A DNA stretch of 64,000 nt from Hemileia vastatrix (GCA_030280995.1 JASXTE010000005.1:1984501-2048500), one strand, 5' to 3'. Numbered from the stretch's first letter, positions 1 through 10,710 are shown. Notes: generated from the sequence alone by a model not told the origin. Numbers and translations are program-made.

Positions 1-1240
1 AACAACAAAATTAATTCTATTTAGAATTTCTTCCCAGCTTTCTTGCTGGCAAGTCAACTTTTTTGTTGTCAGGAAAGTTTGCAAGTTTTTATGGTCCGTG
101 TAAATAATAACTTGTAGTCTGTGTGGCCCACCATCTAAATAGTGACTCCAGGTGTGCACTGCTTCAACTAGTGTCAATAACTCCCTATCATATATTTCAT
201 AGTTCAATTTGGCGCCTAGCAGTTTTGTTAAAAATATGCTACTGGCTGCAGGACATTTTCAGCATTGTATTGGGATAATACTCCACCTAGTGTAAAATCT
301 GAGCAGTCACATTCCAGAACAAATAGCTTTAATAAGTCAGGGATTTCAATAAAAGGGGCTGTCAAAAATTTTCTTTTCAGGTATTCAAACACATCATGTT
401 GGTTAGCTGTCCAGATAAACTTGACTTCTTTCTTTGTGAGGTTGTGAGATGGTTGGCAAATGTGGGAGTAATTTTCAATAAAACAGCAGAAAAGATTTGC
501 AAAGCCTAGGAATGACTGAAGTTCTTTTACTGATGTTGGTGCTGGCCAATCTGTTACTGCATTTACTTTCTCCTGATCTATTTGCACCGTATTTTTTGAA
601 ATGATCATACCCAGGTAGGGGATTTCACCTACTGAAAAAACACATTTCTCTAGTTTTAACCATACTTAGGCCTCTCTCAAGTGCTGAAAAAAGTCTTTAA
701 CATGTACCTGGTGTTATTCCATTGATCTGGAGTAAATCAGGATGTTATCCAGGTATACGGCCACATCTATCCCTATACTATCTCTAAAGATGCTGTTGGT
801 GAAATGATGGAAAGTGGCAGGCGCATTACATGAACCAAATGAAATTACCAGCCATTCAAAATGACAAAATTTGGTGCAGAATTCCAGTTTGTGTTCATCA
901 TCTTCTTTCACATGTATGATGTGGTAGCCTGCCCTAATATATAGAGATGTGAAGATCTCTGCACCATGAAGGCTATTGATTAGCTCACTATTCAGGGGAA
1001 GGGGATATCTGTTCTTTTCTGTCAGTGCATTTAACCTTCTGAAATTGATACAAGGTCTTAATGACCCATCCTTTTTTCCTGAAAATATAATAGGGGTGGC
1101 CCAGGGAGATTTAGATTCCCTAATAAAACCATTCTTTAAATTTTCATCTATCATCTCTTTTAGCACTGTTGAATATAGAGTTGATAATGGGATTATGTGG
1201 CTAAATTGAGGGGTTGCGTCTGGAATCAGATCAATGGCAA
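1..1240 (-). pseudogene. element A reverse transcriptase and RNase H, decayed
   Basis: Minus-strand pol fragment. RT (about 714-1166) shows the FSGKKDGSLRPC and FRRLNALT motifs, a palm strand ending in a YLDN tetrad where active enzymes have YLDD, and then IYSRSME. After a broken stretch, 228-608 continues as the RT thumb/RNase H join (AVTDWPAPTSVKELQSFLGFAN) and the RNase H start (FVLECDCSDFTLGGVLSQY). RNase H carries on in pieces to base 1 (a D-x-K-N-L-like motif is recognisable near 80-110). The D-to-N change in the catalytic tetrad and the frame breaks indicate loss of function. Family assignment is firm from element B; activity is excluded by inference. Confidence 0.88.
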
Positions 1241-1874
1241 AGTCATATGGTCAATGAGGTGGTAGGGTCTTGACTTCTATATCTTCAACCAGTGGTAAGA
1301 ATTCCCAGTAAGATTCAGGGACCATTTCCTTGAGGCTTTTTATTGGCTTTGAGGACTGGACCTTGGCTGAAATCTTGGTGGATATGTTCCAAGCTGTTGT
1401 GTCACATTCAAGCTCCTCTTCTTCCTCAAGTTCCCCCTCCAAGTCCTGAAATGTAGCATCAAGAAAAAGTGTTAGCTCATGCAGCAAGTCTACTTATGAT
1501 AATGAAACACCAGGAGGGGCCCCTGACCCCTGCAGAGTCCAGGGGACAAATGCTTACTCTAAGCCATCCACCTTCCCATCCCCTGCCTTATCCAGCCTCT
1601 TTTGCGCCTTCTCCTCCTTTAGGCGCCTTTATTCTCCCTTTTGGCCCTCTCTGGCACTCCCCCTTGGAAACTCATCCCCAGCCTGCTTCTTAGAATAAAG
1701 AGAAAGCATTAGCTCTGGTGTAAAGTCAACTGATGATAAGAAGACATCAGAAGACATTGTGGGATGGCCCCCTGGCCCCTGATGTCCAAGGGGCCAATAC
1801 TCTAGTGCCAGTGTCCCCTTTCCTTCCCATATGAACCTTCTTTTACTTCCAGTCAATGTGTGGGTTATATTGGT
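1241..1874 (-). pseudogene. element A protease-RT linker region
   Basis: Low-complexity linker of the polyprotein. 1251-1487 holds an acidic run (EGELEEEEELECD) followed by a segment ending VPESYWEFLPLVEDIEVKTLPPH, a degraded form of the 'EYxDFxxVF...LPPHRPYDHxI' segment that precedes Gypsy RT. 1629-1856 is the equivalent of 34280-34543 in element B. The same region of B contains two similar 'ELMLSL' segments, as A does here, so the linker has an internal repeat in both copies. Frames are broken. Confidence 0.6.
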
Positions 1875-1879
1875 CCAGC
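1875..1879. repeat. target-site duplication CCAGC, left copy
   Basis: CCAGC lies directly left of the TGTCAC start of N's left LTR and again directly right of the second LTR at 10313-10317. Five bases is the usual Ty3/Gypsy duplication. The element B paralogue at 34660-34680 shows the uninterrupted site, confirming insertion of N into A. Confidence 0.95.
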
Positions 1880-2681
1880 TGTCACTGGACGACCTACGAA
1901 CAAGGTCGAGGATGTTCCTGTAAGTGAGATGAGGAGTTTAGAGACTTCTTTGAAGTACAGAGGAATGATTCGAGGAAGTGATTCAAAGATGATTCAAAGG
2001 AAGAACTACTGCTTCAAGTTATGTTCGAGAAGGATTCTAATATAATTGAAAGGTAATATTAAAATTCTTAAGATCTCACGAAGGGTTGGAACTCAACAAT
2101 CAAAGATTTAGGATTTAGAAATGATTATTGAGAAAATAAAGAAAGATACAATAATAATGATTTTCACTTTAGAGTTTTATCACTATTAACTATAAACACG
2201 TTTTATAATTTAATTCTAAGGAATATCAAACCAAAAACCCAACCCCTTTTATATCCTTTACTCCTCCTCGCATTGACCTCATACCCATCCACTATTCCGC
2301 ACACCACAGACCAAAAAATACATCCATTACACCTGGACCCTCCTCACTAACATCCGTTAACCCCTTAATCCTCCGCTATCCATTCCGTCCATGCTCACTA
2401 CCCCTTTTAATAATTCACAGACATTTAATAAACCTTTTAGTGCACCATTACATTGACTATTGCGCTATGCATCGCTTATTGAAGAAAAGACTGAGACACA
2501 CTATTGAGATATTGACTAATTTAGATTTAGAGTTTAGGCTAGCGTGGTTGGATAGCGAGTACACAAAGGAAAGTCACAGTTGCTATGGAGAATTGCTTTC
2601 TGTGCTTCGAGTACGGATTTGAGCCTCTTATTATTGATTTAATGAGCTACTTTTGCCTCCAGTGTCATGTGGCGTGTGACA
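1880..2681 (-). repeat. 3' LTR of element N
   Basis: 802 bp, starting TGTCACTGG and ending GTGTGACA. It matches 9512-10312 along its whole length with scattered substitutions, many of them C/T or G/A. It is the 3' LTR because the polyprotein reads leftwards. The minus strand has a TATA-like GGATATAAAAGG about one third of the way in. Confidence 0.95.
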
Positions 2682-3779
2682 GATGCCCGGGTATAAGAAC
2701 GTGAGCTCCGTTGAGCGTAAGACATACTTCCCACACTAATTTCCCTTCCTTCTTTACTTAATTATTATTATATTTTTTTTTAACTCACTATGACGGATTT
2801 CCCCACACCCTAAAGCGGATGGGGGTATCGTTACCTGACAGTTTACCAAGACTTGCACGGCCTGTGAGTTGATGGAATATTTTTGCGTGGAAAGCACGGC
2901 TACACAAGGGCCTCACCAGAAGTGTGAATTTCGCCGATGGAGAAGGGTGGCATGTGACGCCTTGTCGAAGAATGCCGATATCAAGAGTTGGTTCACTAAA
3001 ACAAAATACTGGGTAATCCCTAAGACGAAGGAGTAGTGGAAGACATTTGGGACTTCTCAATTGGGGACAATCAATCAGTGGGGAAGAGTGAGGAGGAGGT
3101 TGAGGATGATGTGGCAACCTGGGTGACTTGGGCTGCGAGTAAAAAGCGAGTAGTAGAAGAGGAAGTCAACGAATTGGTTGAGGAGGAAGAGGAGATTCCC
3201 ATATCGAGGAGGACTCCAAAAAAACGACAGGTGGTCATCAAAGATGACAAAGAGGAGAGGGATATGGCGGTGGAGGTCACTCCGAAATAATTTTTGGAGG
3301 TTGACCCAATCTTCGAAGAAAGCTTATTCCCTGATATTTTAGAAATTTAGGTACTGATGGTCTTGTTTTAGAATTCAGACGTCATTGTCAAAGTCCCTAC
3401 GGCGGAAGCTTCAAATGTAGAAGCAACCCTTGTGGAACCCACTGCTGTGGAAGTGGCAGTGTTAGTGGAAGATAGATTACCGGCGATTACCTCGAGGGAG
3501 GAGATTGAAGAAACCCTCAATCAGGTATGGTCAAAGAAGCCTCGTCAGGTTCGACGAGCAAAATTTATTGAAGACTTGAGCGGCGAAATGGATAAGATTG
3601 TTGATGCCGCTTCCTTCAACGTAGCCGAGGAGCTACTTGAACTTTGAGAATTGATTCCGGTAGGAGAGGGGGAGAATTTTGAAAAATGTAGAAAGGAGAT
3701 AAGGGAAATTTTGGAGAAGATGAAGGGATTGGTTCAGGAGAAGATAAAAGAGAAAAGAAAAGAAAGAAAAGTAAAGTAA
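2682..3779 (+). pseudogene. antisense accessory ORF of element N with degenerate zinc-cluster motif
   Basis: Reads opposite to gag-pol, between the integrase gene and the 3' LTR. A frame open from about 2840 to 3035 holds a cysteine array: C-x2-C-x6-C-x12-C, then Arg where a fifth Cys would fall, then Cys (CTACELMEYFC first half). This is the fungal Zn2Cys6 spacing with one cysteine read as Arg (a CGC codon). After a frame change, 3036-3290 is very acidic with Lys/Arg patches. 3370-3779 continues with an acidic, probably helical tail broken by one TGA (3645-3647) and ending in a Lys/Glu-rich stretch. Element D has two comparable antisense ORFs. Function unknown; DNA or RNA binding is only an inference from the motif. 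Confidence 0.6.
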
Positions 3780-4630
3780 AAAAAACAATTTATATTTTTA
3801 TTTTGTTGTTTTATGAAAAATTTTAATATTTTATTTTATTTTATTATAAGATTTTGAGAGAAAAAAAGAAAAGACAGAAAAATATTTAAATAGAAGTTTG
3901 TTTTAAAATTTTGAAAGAAGAAGTTTAAATGAGAGAGGAAAAGACAGAATATTTGATTGAAGGAATTTTAGTTTTAAATTTCAAAAAGAAAAAGAATTAA
4001 GTAAGAGGAAAGAAAGAAAGAGAAAAAAAATAACTGATTGAAATAATTGTGTTGTAAAATAAAAATTTTATTGAAAAGAAAAAAATTTGATATTTAAGTT
4101 TATTAATTGAAGATTTGAGAGATTTTAGTTATTTGAAAAAGAAAAGAAAGAAAAGAAAAAGAAAAAATTTTAAGAGGATTTTGAAAGAAAGAAGTAATTT
4201 GTTTGAAGAATTTAAAAGAGTGATTTAGAGGTTAAAGTGAAGTTTGAGAAAGATGGTCATGTAATGTTCGTGAAGAATTTTGATAGTTTGAGGAAAAGAA
4301 AATTTTAAAGAAAGAATGTATATAGAAAATTGAGAAGGAAAAAAGAAAAAGAAGTAAATTTTTAAAGAAAAAGATTTTATTTTTATTTTTTTAATTTTAT
4401 TTTTTTTAATTCGGTTTTATTTTTATTTTATTTTATTTTATTTTATTTTTATTTTTAAAGAAGGTTGAACAATTTTGAAAAGAAAAAGAAGAAAGAAGAA
4501 AACCATATTAAAAGAATTTTTTAGAAGTAAAGATGTTTTAGATTTTAAAAAGAAAAAAAAGAAAAGAGAAAAAGAGAAAGAAAAAAGTAAAAGAGAGTTT
4601 TAAGGTTTTGGTTTTAAAGGATATTTAAGA
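3660..4630 (+). repeat. purine-rich strand-asymmetric spacer in element N
   Basis: Nearly 1 kb in which the plus strand is dominated by A and G (runs such as GAAAGAAGAAG) with interspersed T-rich patches, and very little C. It lies between the tail-to-tail accessory ORF and pol. No credible long ORF on either strand. On the element's own coding strand the tract is pyrimidine-rich, so it is not a normal polypurine tract. Confidence 0.7.
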
Positions 4631-4639
4631 TGAAAAGAT

Positions 4640-5088
4640 TTTAGGAGTTCAAGGGCGTTAGAAACATTGATGGCTGGTTCCCAGGATGTTTTGTCTGAGT
4701 CATCGAGGAAGCCTTCCCATTCCATGAGGTATTGAAGTTTCCCCTTGCGCATTCTTGAATCAAGGATACGGCTTAGTTCCCACTCTAGATGGTCTTCTAC
4801 TTTGACCGGTTGCGGAGGAGGTTGTTTCTTTCCCGGGTATATTTCTCGAGCCAGTTCCAGAAGAGATACGTGAAAAACAGGGTGAATAGCCTGCCATTTA
4901 GGAGGTAGCTTGAGTCAAAATGCAGTTTTAGAGACTTCAGAGTCAATTTCAAATGGCCCCAAGCGTTTTTCAGCCAGTTTCTTTGATGGTCAAGTCGTTT
5001 GAATGTTTTGTGCGTCAAGCCATACTTTTTCGCCTGGTTTAAAAGAGGGAGCAGTTTGTCAATGTTTGTCAGCCTGTTCCTTGTACCT
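4640..5088 (-). pseudogene. element N integrase C-terminal domain and chromodomain
   Basis: Reading leftwards in the same frame as the rest of pol, the translation gives KPGEKVWLDAQNIQTT, a KRLGPFEID segment (the GPF core of the Gypsy integrase C-terminal module), HPVFHVSLLE, and then a chromodomain: DHLEWELSRILDSR, a LQYLMEWEGF strand and a KTSWEPA segment with its aromatic residue. Chromodomains at this position define chromoviruses and are thought to steer integration to modified histones. The frame is interrupted by TGA codons, each of which could have been a CGA Arg codon. The domain ends near 4640, where the purine-rich spacer begins. Confidence 0.85.
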
Positions 5089-5934
5089 TCAAACCGCTAA
5101 TTCCAAATTTGATTTAAGTTCTTCTTGGAGTCGTGATATGGTTTGAAGATAATGTTCTGCAGGATGACTAGTTCCTACATGGATTGAGTTGAATCGAGGA
5201 TGTCTTCCATAAACAGTCTCAAAAGGAGATTGTTGTGTCAAAGAATGAGTCGAGTTATTATAAGCGAATTCGGCCAATGGTAACCATGTGGTCCAATTGT
5301 CTTGTTGGTAACTGACATACATTCAAAGGTATTGTTCGAGGATTTGGTTGACCCTTTCTGTTTGCCCATCAGTTTCAGGATGATAGGCTGTGGAGAGGAT
5401 CCTCGTGATACTGAGTTGTCAACACAGTTGAGTCCAGAATGTGGATACAAACAATGAGCCTCTATCTGAAATAATATCATTAGGTAAGTCGTGTTTGGAA
5501 AATACATATTCTAGAAACAATTTTGACAAATCTTCTGCAGTAGCAGTAGTAGTGGTTTTAATAAAAATAGACATTTTTGAAAATCTATCTACTATTACTA
5601 ATATGGCATCAAAATTATTAGAAAAAAGAATTTGAGAAATAAAATCCATCAATAAAGATTCCCAAGGTTTAGAGGGAATAGGAAGTGGTTGAAGCAACCC
5701 ATACTTCTGGTGATGGGGAGCCTTATTCCTATTACATTTGTAACAAGCTTTTATATAGGCCTTGATTTCCCTGGTCATACCTGGCCAGAAGAAATCCCTC
5801 GCTATTAACTGGTAGGTTTTATCAACCCCGAAATGACCAGCTAATGGAGAATCATGTTGACTATTGAAAATCCATAATTTTATTTCATTGTTGTCGGGTA
5901 TGACTACTCTACCCTTGAAAACTAATAGACCTGA
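5089..5934 (-). pseudogene. element N integrase zinc-binding and catalytic core
   Basis: Between about 5760 and 5930 the HHCC zinc module is readable (HDSPLAGHFG, then CYKCNRNK). The catalytic core follows: MDFI (first Asp), VIVDRFSKM, SDRG (second Asp), and [13 protein letters not shown] (Glu), then EFAYNNSTHSLTQQSPFETVYGR. All residues of the D-D-E triad are present. Two stop codons interrupt the core. It would insert the cDNA into the genome if intact. Frame is shared with RT and protease, so this is one polyprotein broken only by nonsense mutations. Confidence 0.9.
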
Positions 5935-6723
5935 TTAAATACTAAATCTTTTGGCCCCTTGCTTTGAGAGTATTTTGTCTTTTAACCCTAAACAATAATT
6001 GTCCTTTGACTGAGCTTCAAGGATGTTGGATAGTGGATTGTGAAAGGATTGAATTCTCATTGAATTAAGTTGATGAGTCTTTAACATTGATTTGTTGAAG
6101 ATTGATTTCACATTTGCTGGGTTCTTTTCAGCAAATGTGTCCCCCTTCTGTGGGTAAACGTCGTCCTGACGTGACAAGATATCTGGGACAATGCAGTTCT
6201 TACCTGGGAGATAGGAAATAGAAAAAGGAAACTCAGACAGAAATTCAGCCCACCTGGCTTGACGCCTGGTTAACACTTTGGAAGACATGAAGTATTTCAA
6301 AGCATTATGGTCAGTTAAAATTTGAAAAGGACTATCCAAGCTGAGAAGAAAAGAGCGCCATTTTTTAAGACAATGAATAATAGCTAAAATCTCTTTGTAA
6401 TGAATTTCGTAATTTAATTCTGCTGAAATGAGTTTGCGTGACTCAAAAGCAACAGGAAGAAACAACTTTGTTTCAGGACTTAATTGTGAAATGACCCCTG
6501 CAATAGTATAGTTGCTCGCCTCTGTCTCGACTATTGTTGAAGCAGAAGGATCAAAGTGTCGAAGAATTGGAGCTGTGGTGAACGCCATCTTCAATGCTTT
6601 GAATTCCTTTCGTGCTGTGGAAGTAAAAACAAAAGGAATATCTTTTCTAAGAAGAGAAGTAAGATTGGAAATAGTTTTAGAGTAATCTTTAATAAATCTT
6701 CTATAGAAATTTGCGAAACCCAA
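5935..6723 (-). pseudogene. element N RNase H and connector
   Basis: A 262-residue open segment. It begins with the end of the RT thumb (GFANFYRRFIKDYS), then RNase H: TIVETEASNYTIAGVISQ (the first acidic position reads E-T-E-A rather than the usual D-x-D), SRKLISAELNYEIHYKEILAI (catalytic Glu region) and ILTDHNALKYF (third Asp). GKNCIVPDILSR ends the domain. It degrades RNA from the RNA/DNA hybrid during reverse transcription. The segment is flanked by TAA codons on both sides in the same frame, each one step from CAA (Gln). Confidence 0.88.
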
Positions 6724-7536
6724 ATATCCCTGGAGGGATTTAACGGATTAGGGCTCAGGCCATTCCAGGACTTTTTGTACCTTTTTGTTGTCCATGACTA
6801 AACCATCAGTGGACAATATAAAACCCAAAAAATTGATTGATTTAAGATGGAATTTGCATTTATTGTGCTTGGCGTAGAGACCGTGATCTCGAAGTTGATT
6901 TAAAACCTGTCGAACATGATGAATATGTTCATCTAGTGTCTTCAAGAAAATTAAAATATCATCTAAATAGACAACAAAAAATTGTTCAAAAACATCTTGA
7001 AAGATGTCATTGACAAAAGTTTGAAAAGCTGATGGTGCGTTACACAATCCAAAAGGCATAACTAAATATTCAAAACTACCAAATCTAGTGCACATTGCAG
7101 TCAGTGGTTCATGACCTTCCGCAATGCGAATAAGATTGTAAGAGCCTCTAAGATCAATTTTAGAAAAGAAATTAGCACCATTAAAAAGGGTAAGAAGAAA
7201 TGACATAGGAGGAACAGGATATGCATTCTTCTTAGTGACTTTGTTGAGCTTTCTATAGTCAACACACAACCTAAGACTACCATCCTTCTTTTTTACAAAG
7301 AGAACAGGGGAGCCGGTTGGAGATTTACTGGCTCTGATTAAACCTTTGGCTACATTCTCTGCAATGTAGTCTCAAAGAACTTGAGATTTGTCCTTCAATA
7401 AAGAATAGACAGGACCTGCCGGAGGTACTGGACCTATTAACTCTACCTGATGGTCGTAGGGTCGATGAGGTGGTAAATTATTGGCCTTGCGGATTGAAAA
7501 AACATCAAGGAAATCATGATAGATTTCTGGTAGAGT
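6724..7536 (-). pseudogene. element N reverse transcriptase
   Basis: The polymerase core is well kept: [57 protein letters not shown], and [10 protein letters not shown] with an intact YLDD catalytic tetrad, then the thumb ([20 protein letters not shown]). It makes cDNA from the element RNA. The part before about 7270 is joined by sequence containing a stop in the region reading [21 protein letters not shown]. Because YLDD is intact, this copy differs from A (YLDN) and B (YLDD destroyed), in line with a more recent insertion. Confidence 0.9.
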
Positions 7537-8232
7537 TTATTTAATGGCTTCAATGTCAATTTGGTCGTCCTCATCATCTTTGAGAGAATCTGTCAAAGGA
7601 AGACCAGAATTGAGAGAGCATAATTCGATTACTTCAAGGCAATTTAAATCCTCTTCGAGTGAAGTCATCGAGCTAGAAGGGATAGCCAATTGCTCATTTA
7701 AAGAAAGATCAGATTCTTGCAAGTCATCTGGCAGAGATTTTTCCTCTAGCAGGACATTTTCAGGCGGGTTGTTTAACTCCCTATTGACCTGCATTGAAGA
7801 ATCAGAAATATACTTAGTACATGGGGTGATCAATCCCTGTGTCCAATCAATTTCAGGATTCCAATGCATTAAAAAGTCATGGCCAAGAATGGTATTGTCC
7901 ATCCTTTGGGCATCCAAGACTGATAATTCCCACTCGAAGGGGGGAAAGTTCGGAAAGTTGAAAACCCATAAAACTTTCTTACTGACCCAATATTTGGGTT
8001 CCTCTGATTCGACCAAATAAATTGGAGTTTGATTGATATCTGTAAATGTCAGCTGTAACTTCTTGGCAAAAGATAAACTGACAAAAGAAATTGAAGCTCC
8101 AGAGTCTATAAGACAACTGAAGGGGATATCCTCCTTAAAAAGAATGAATCTCAAGCGATTTAAGGCAACTCCAGTCCTTAAGACATGGAGGTGCTGTGCA
8201 CTGGGAGAGATAAGATAGTTTGATTTGCACAC
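7537..8232 (-). pseudogene. element N aspartic protease (retropepsin)
   Basis: The 231-residue open segment holds the retropepsin active site FSCLIDSGASISFVS, a flap-region stretch, and HDFLMHWNPEIDW, the fungal Gypsy equivalent of the conserved hydrophobic-Gly/Asp segment after the flap. The C-terminal half is acidic and probably a linker to RT. It matures the Gag-Pol polyprotein. Same frame as RT, RNase H and integrase; the preceding Gag is in a different frame. Confidence 0.9.
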
Positions 8233-8239
8233 AAGTAAA

Positions 8240-9434
8240 CTATCTACTAGTTTTTTGACTTTGAACTAGTACCTTCTCTTTCCTTCAATTTCACACAATC
8301 TTCCAGCTTTTGCTTACCCCCACAATACATACATAACCCATTATCTGCTCGCCTCTTCCTCTCAGATTCTTTAAGTTCCCCTTTAGGATCCAGTACTTTA
8401 CTGATATTGCCTGGGTTCGAGCTTATTGGTCCAGGTTTGTCCTTTCCCTTATTGGGTTTGGATTGAATCGAGGAGGATTGAGTTGTCTGTGGGTGTGAAG
8501 AAGGTCCCGATTTAAAATTTAGGCCTTGAGATTTGTTGGCGTATCGACGATGTTGAAGTCTTCCTTGGTAAACGCTGTCGAGTTTGAGGGTTCAATCCAT
8601 TAAATCCGTTAAAGTAGTCATCTTCTGACCGTGAAGATTTAACTGATCCAGAATCCTCAAAGGAAGTCCTTTTTTGAAATGATACTTGAGGGCAGCATCA
8701 TTCCAACCTACTAGAGTTTGAAGCGCTCTGAAGTTCGAGATATATTCAGAGGCTTTACCATTATCACTCATGCGAAGAAAATCAAGTTCAACTTCTGCTT
8801 TGTCAGTTTCATTAGGGTCACCAAACAACGTGAAGAGTTGGTCTTTGAACTTTTCCCAATTATTAATAAGTTAATGGGTTTCGGTCGAAGAGAGCATGAG
8901 AAGATAAGTTTCGAACCATCTTGCTGCTTTTCCGGCCAGGAATGAAGAAGCATAAACAACCTTTGATTGGTTGTTATTGAAGGTTTAAGGGTCATTATGG
9001 AACAGGAGCTTGCAGGTTTGCAAGAAGGGCCTCAATCTGTCTGGATGTTCTCCATTGAATTTATCAGGAGATTTCATAGAAGGAGTTTTGAATTTAGATC
9101 CCTCTGAAGACGTTGAATTTGAAAGAGTCTTCATGAAAAGTCTCATGAAATCTTCCAGAGAATTAGATGGTCCAGGTTCTGAAGGTTGACCAGAAGGGTG
9201 ATTAGCAGGGGAGGATGGTGCCTCGTGCATTGTATCCTCTCCTTCTTCATCATCACTAGAATCATCAAAATCTTGTGGGATGTCTTCTACAGATTGGACT
9301 GAATGTTGCCGTTCCCTAAGGTCAAGTGGCTTCAAGGAGTGAGTGCTGGAAACAGGACGAGTGGCTGTTGGCCTGCCTCTGGGGCAAGCTCTAGTAGTAG
9401 CGCCTGTAGGAGGAGTGCATAGAACAGGTGCCAT
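8240..9434 (-). pseudogene. element N Gag, frame-broken
   Basis: Starts at the ATG ending at 9434 (MAPVLCTPPTGATTRA), 78 bp inside the 5' LTR. 8985-9434 is an acidic/Ser-rich N-terminal part ending DRLRPFLQTCKLLFHNDP. The capsid region follows with a stop and a frame disturbance, then 8592-8828 (LFGDPNETDKAEVELDFLRM to LNLHGQKMTTLTDLMD), a classic fungal Gypsy capsid stretch. Near 8310-8340 a zinc-knuckle-like CMYCGGKQKLEDC lacks the usual His. Gag packages element RNA. It is not in the pol frame, so the intact family presumably used frameshifting or had one fusion frame that an indel has broken. Confidence 0.85.
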
Positions 9435-9511
9435 TTTAAGAATTTAGAGAAAACACCTGAAAAGGGACGTAGTAGTGCAAGGAATGAGAACTACGGAGAA
9501 TGAAATTATAC

Positions 9512-10312
9512 TGTCACCGGACAACCTACGCACAAGGTCTAGGATGTTCCTGTAAGTGAGATGAGGAGTTTAGAGACTTCTTCGAAGTACAGAGGAATGA
9601 TTAGAGGAAGTGATTCGAAGATGATTCAAAGGAAGAACTACTGCTTCGAGTTATGTTCAAGAAGGATTCTAATATAATTGAAAGGTAATATTAAAATTCT
9701 TAAGATCTCACGAAGGGTTGGAACTCAACAATCAAAGATTTAGGATTTAGATATGATTATTGAGAAAATAAAGAAAGATACAATAATAATGATTTTCACT
9801 TTAGAGTTTTATCACTATTAACTATAAATACGTTTTATAATTTAATTCTAAGGAATATCAAACCAAAAACCCAACCCCTTTTATATCCTTTACACCTCCT
9901 TGCATTGACCTCATACCCATCCACTATTCCGCACACCACAGACCAAAAATTAATCCATTACACCTGGACCCTCCTCACTTATATCCGTTAACCCTTTAAT
10001 CCTCCACTATCCATTCCGTCTATGCTCACTATCCCTTTTAATAATTCACAGACATTTAATAAACCTTTTAGTGCACCATTACATTGACTATTGCGCTATG
10101 CATTGCTTATTGAAGAAAAAACTGAGACACACTATTGAGATATTGACTAATTTAAATTTAGAGTTTAGGCTAGCGCGGTTGGATAGAGAGTACACAAAGG
10201 AAAGTTGCAGTTGCTATGGAGAATTGCTTTCTGCGCTTCGAGTATGGATTTGAGCCTCTTATTATTGATTTAATGAGCTACTTTTGCCTTGAGTGTCACG
10301 TGGCGCGTGACA
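9512..10312 (-). repeat. 5' LTR of element N
   Basis: 801 bp, TGTCACCGG to GTGACA, near-identical to 1880-2681. Promoter-side LTR for the minus-strand transcript. Ends directly at the right CCAGC copy. Confidence 0.95.
9887..9898 (-). promoter_or_regulatory. TATA-like box in the 5' LTR of element N
   Basis: The minus strand reads GGATATAAAAGG inside the 5' LTR, upstream of Gag and pointing towards it. The same motif is conserved in the other LTR near 2250. Position and orientation fit the element's own promoter; transcription start not shown. Confidence 0.5.
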
Positions 10313-10317
10313 CCAGC
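10313..10317. repeat. target-site duplication CCAGC, right copy
   Basis: Second copy of the five-base duplication made when N entered element A; partner at 1875-1879. Confidence 0.95.
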
Positions 10318-10423
10318 CATGTCATACCCATTACCATGTTGTAATTTCCCTTCAGGTTTGTTGCATATTCCCTGCACTGAAACTCTTTTCTGTCACACCA
10401 AAACCTACAAAAAACATTTTCTC

Positions 10424-10710
10424 TTACTTTACCTCCTCACCTGGGGATCTGTCAAACATAATTAGATGCATAGGGAGGTCCAATTTTTCAATTTTTATTT
10501 TATTTCTCTGTAAAAAATTGTTAGAAATAAAACAGTCTGTGGCCCCACAGTCTAGTAGGGCTTGTACATTTGTTGTGGAATCAAGGGTGATTAAAGGAAA
10601 GTTTAGTATAATATGATTATCATTTACTTCAAGTGGCTTACACACTGATAATTATTCTAACAAATCCCCCTTATTCTTTCCCTCTAATCTTCTCAAGGAG
10701 GGAAAAACCT
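10424..10710 (-). pseudogene. element A aspartic protease
   Basis: The minus-strand translation contains TTNVQALLDCGATDCFIS: the retropepsin active-site loop with D-C-G instead of the standard D-S/T-G. The same D-C-G-A-T-D-C-F-I-S occurs in element B (34804-35055), so it is a lineage trait, not a private mutation. Upstream, NDNHIILNFPLITLD is the strand before the loop. The end at 10424 is caused by a frame break short of the N insertion site. Confidence 0.8.

Larger units (their letters stand above)
1880..10312 (-). mobile_element. complete Ty3/Gypsy chromovirus N nested in element A
   Basis: An 8.4-kb LTR retrotransposon read right to left. Order on the minus strand: 5' LTR (9512-10312), Gag, protease, RT, RNase H, integrase with chromodomain, purine-rich spacer, antisense accessory ORF, 3' LTR (1880-2681). 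It is bounded by CCAGC duplications and its LTRs begin TGTCAC and end GTGACA. The LTRs differ only at scattered positions, so this is the youngest large insertion here. No clear polypurine tract or tRNA-type primer site was seen beside the LTRs. Pol keeps one frame throughout but with nine stop codons, so the copy is inactive though only lightly decayed. Confidence 0.95.

Noticed and set aside
2440..2622. 60-residue plus-strand ORF, repeated at 10071-10253
   Set aside because: Both copies lie inside the two LTRs of element N; the repetition is due to the LTR, and no independent gene evidence exists.
7544..8020. 158-residue plus-strand ORF
   Set aside because: Exact shadow of the element N protease frame on the other strand.
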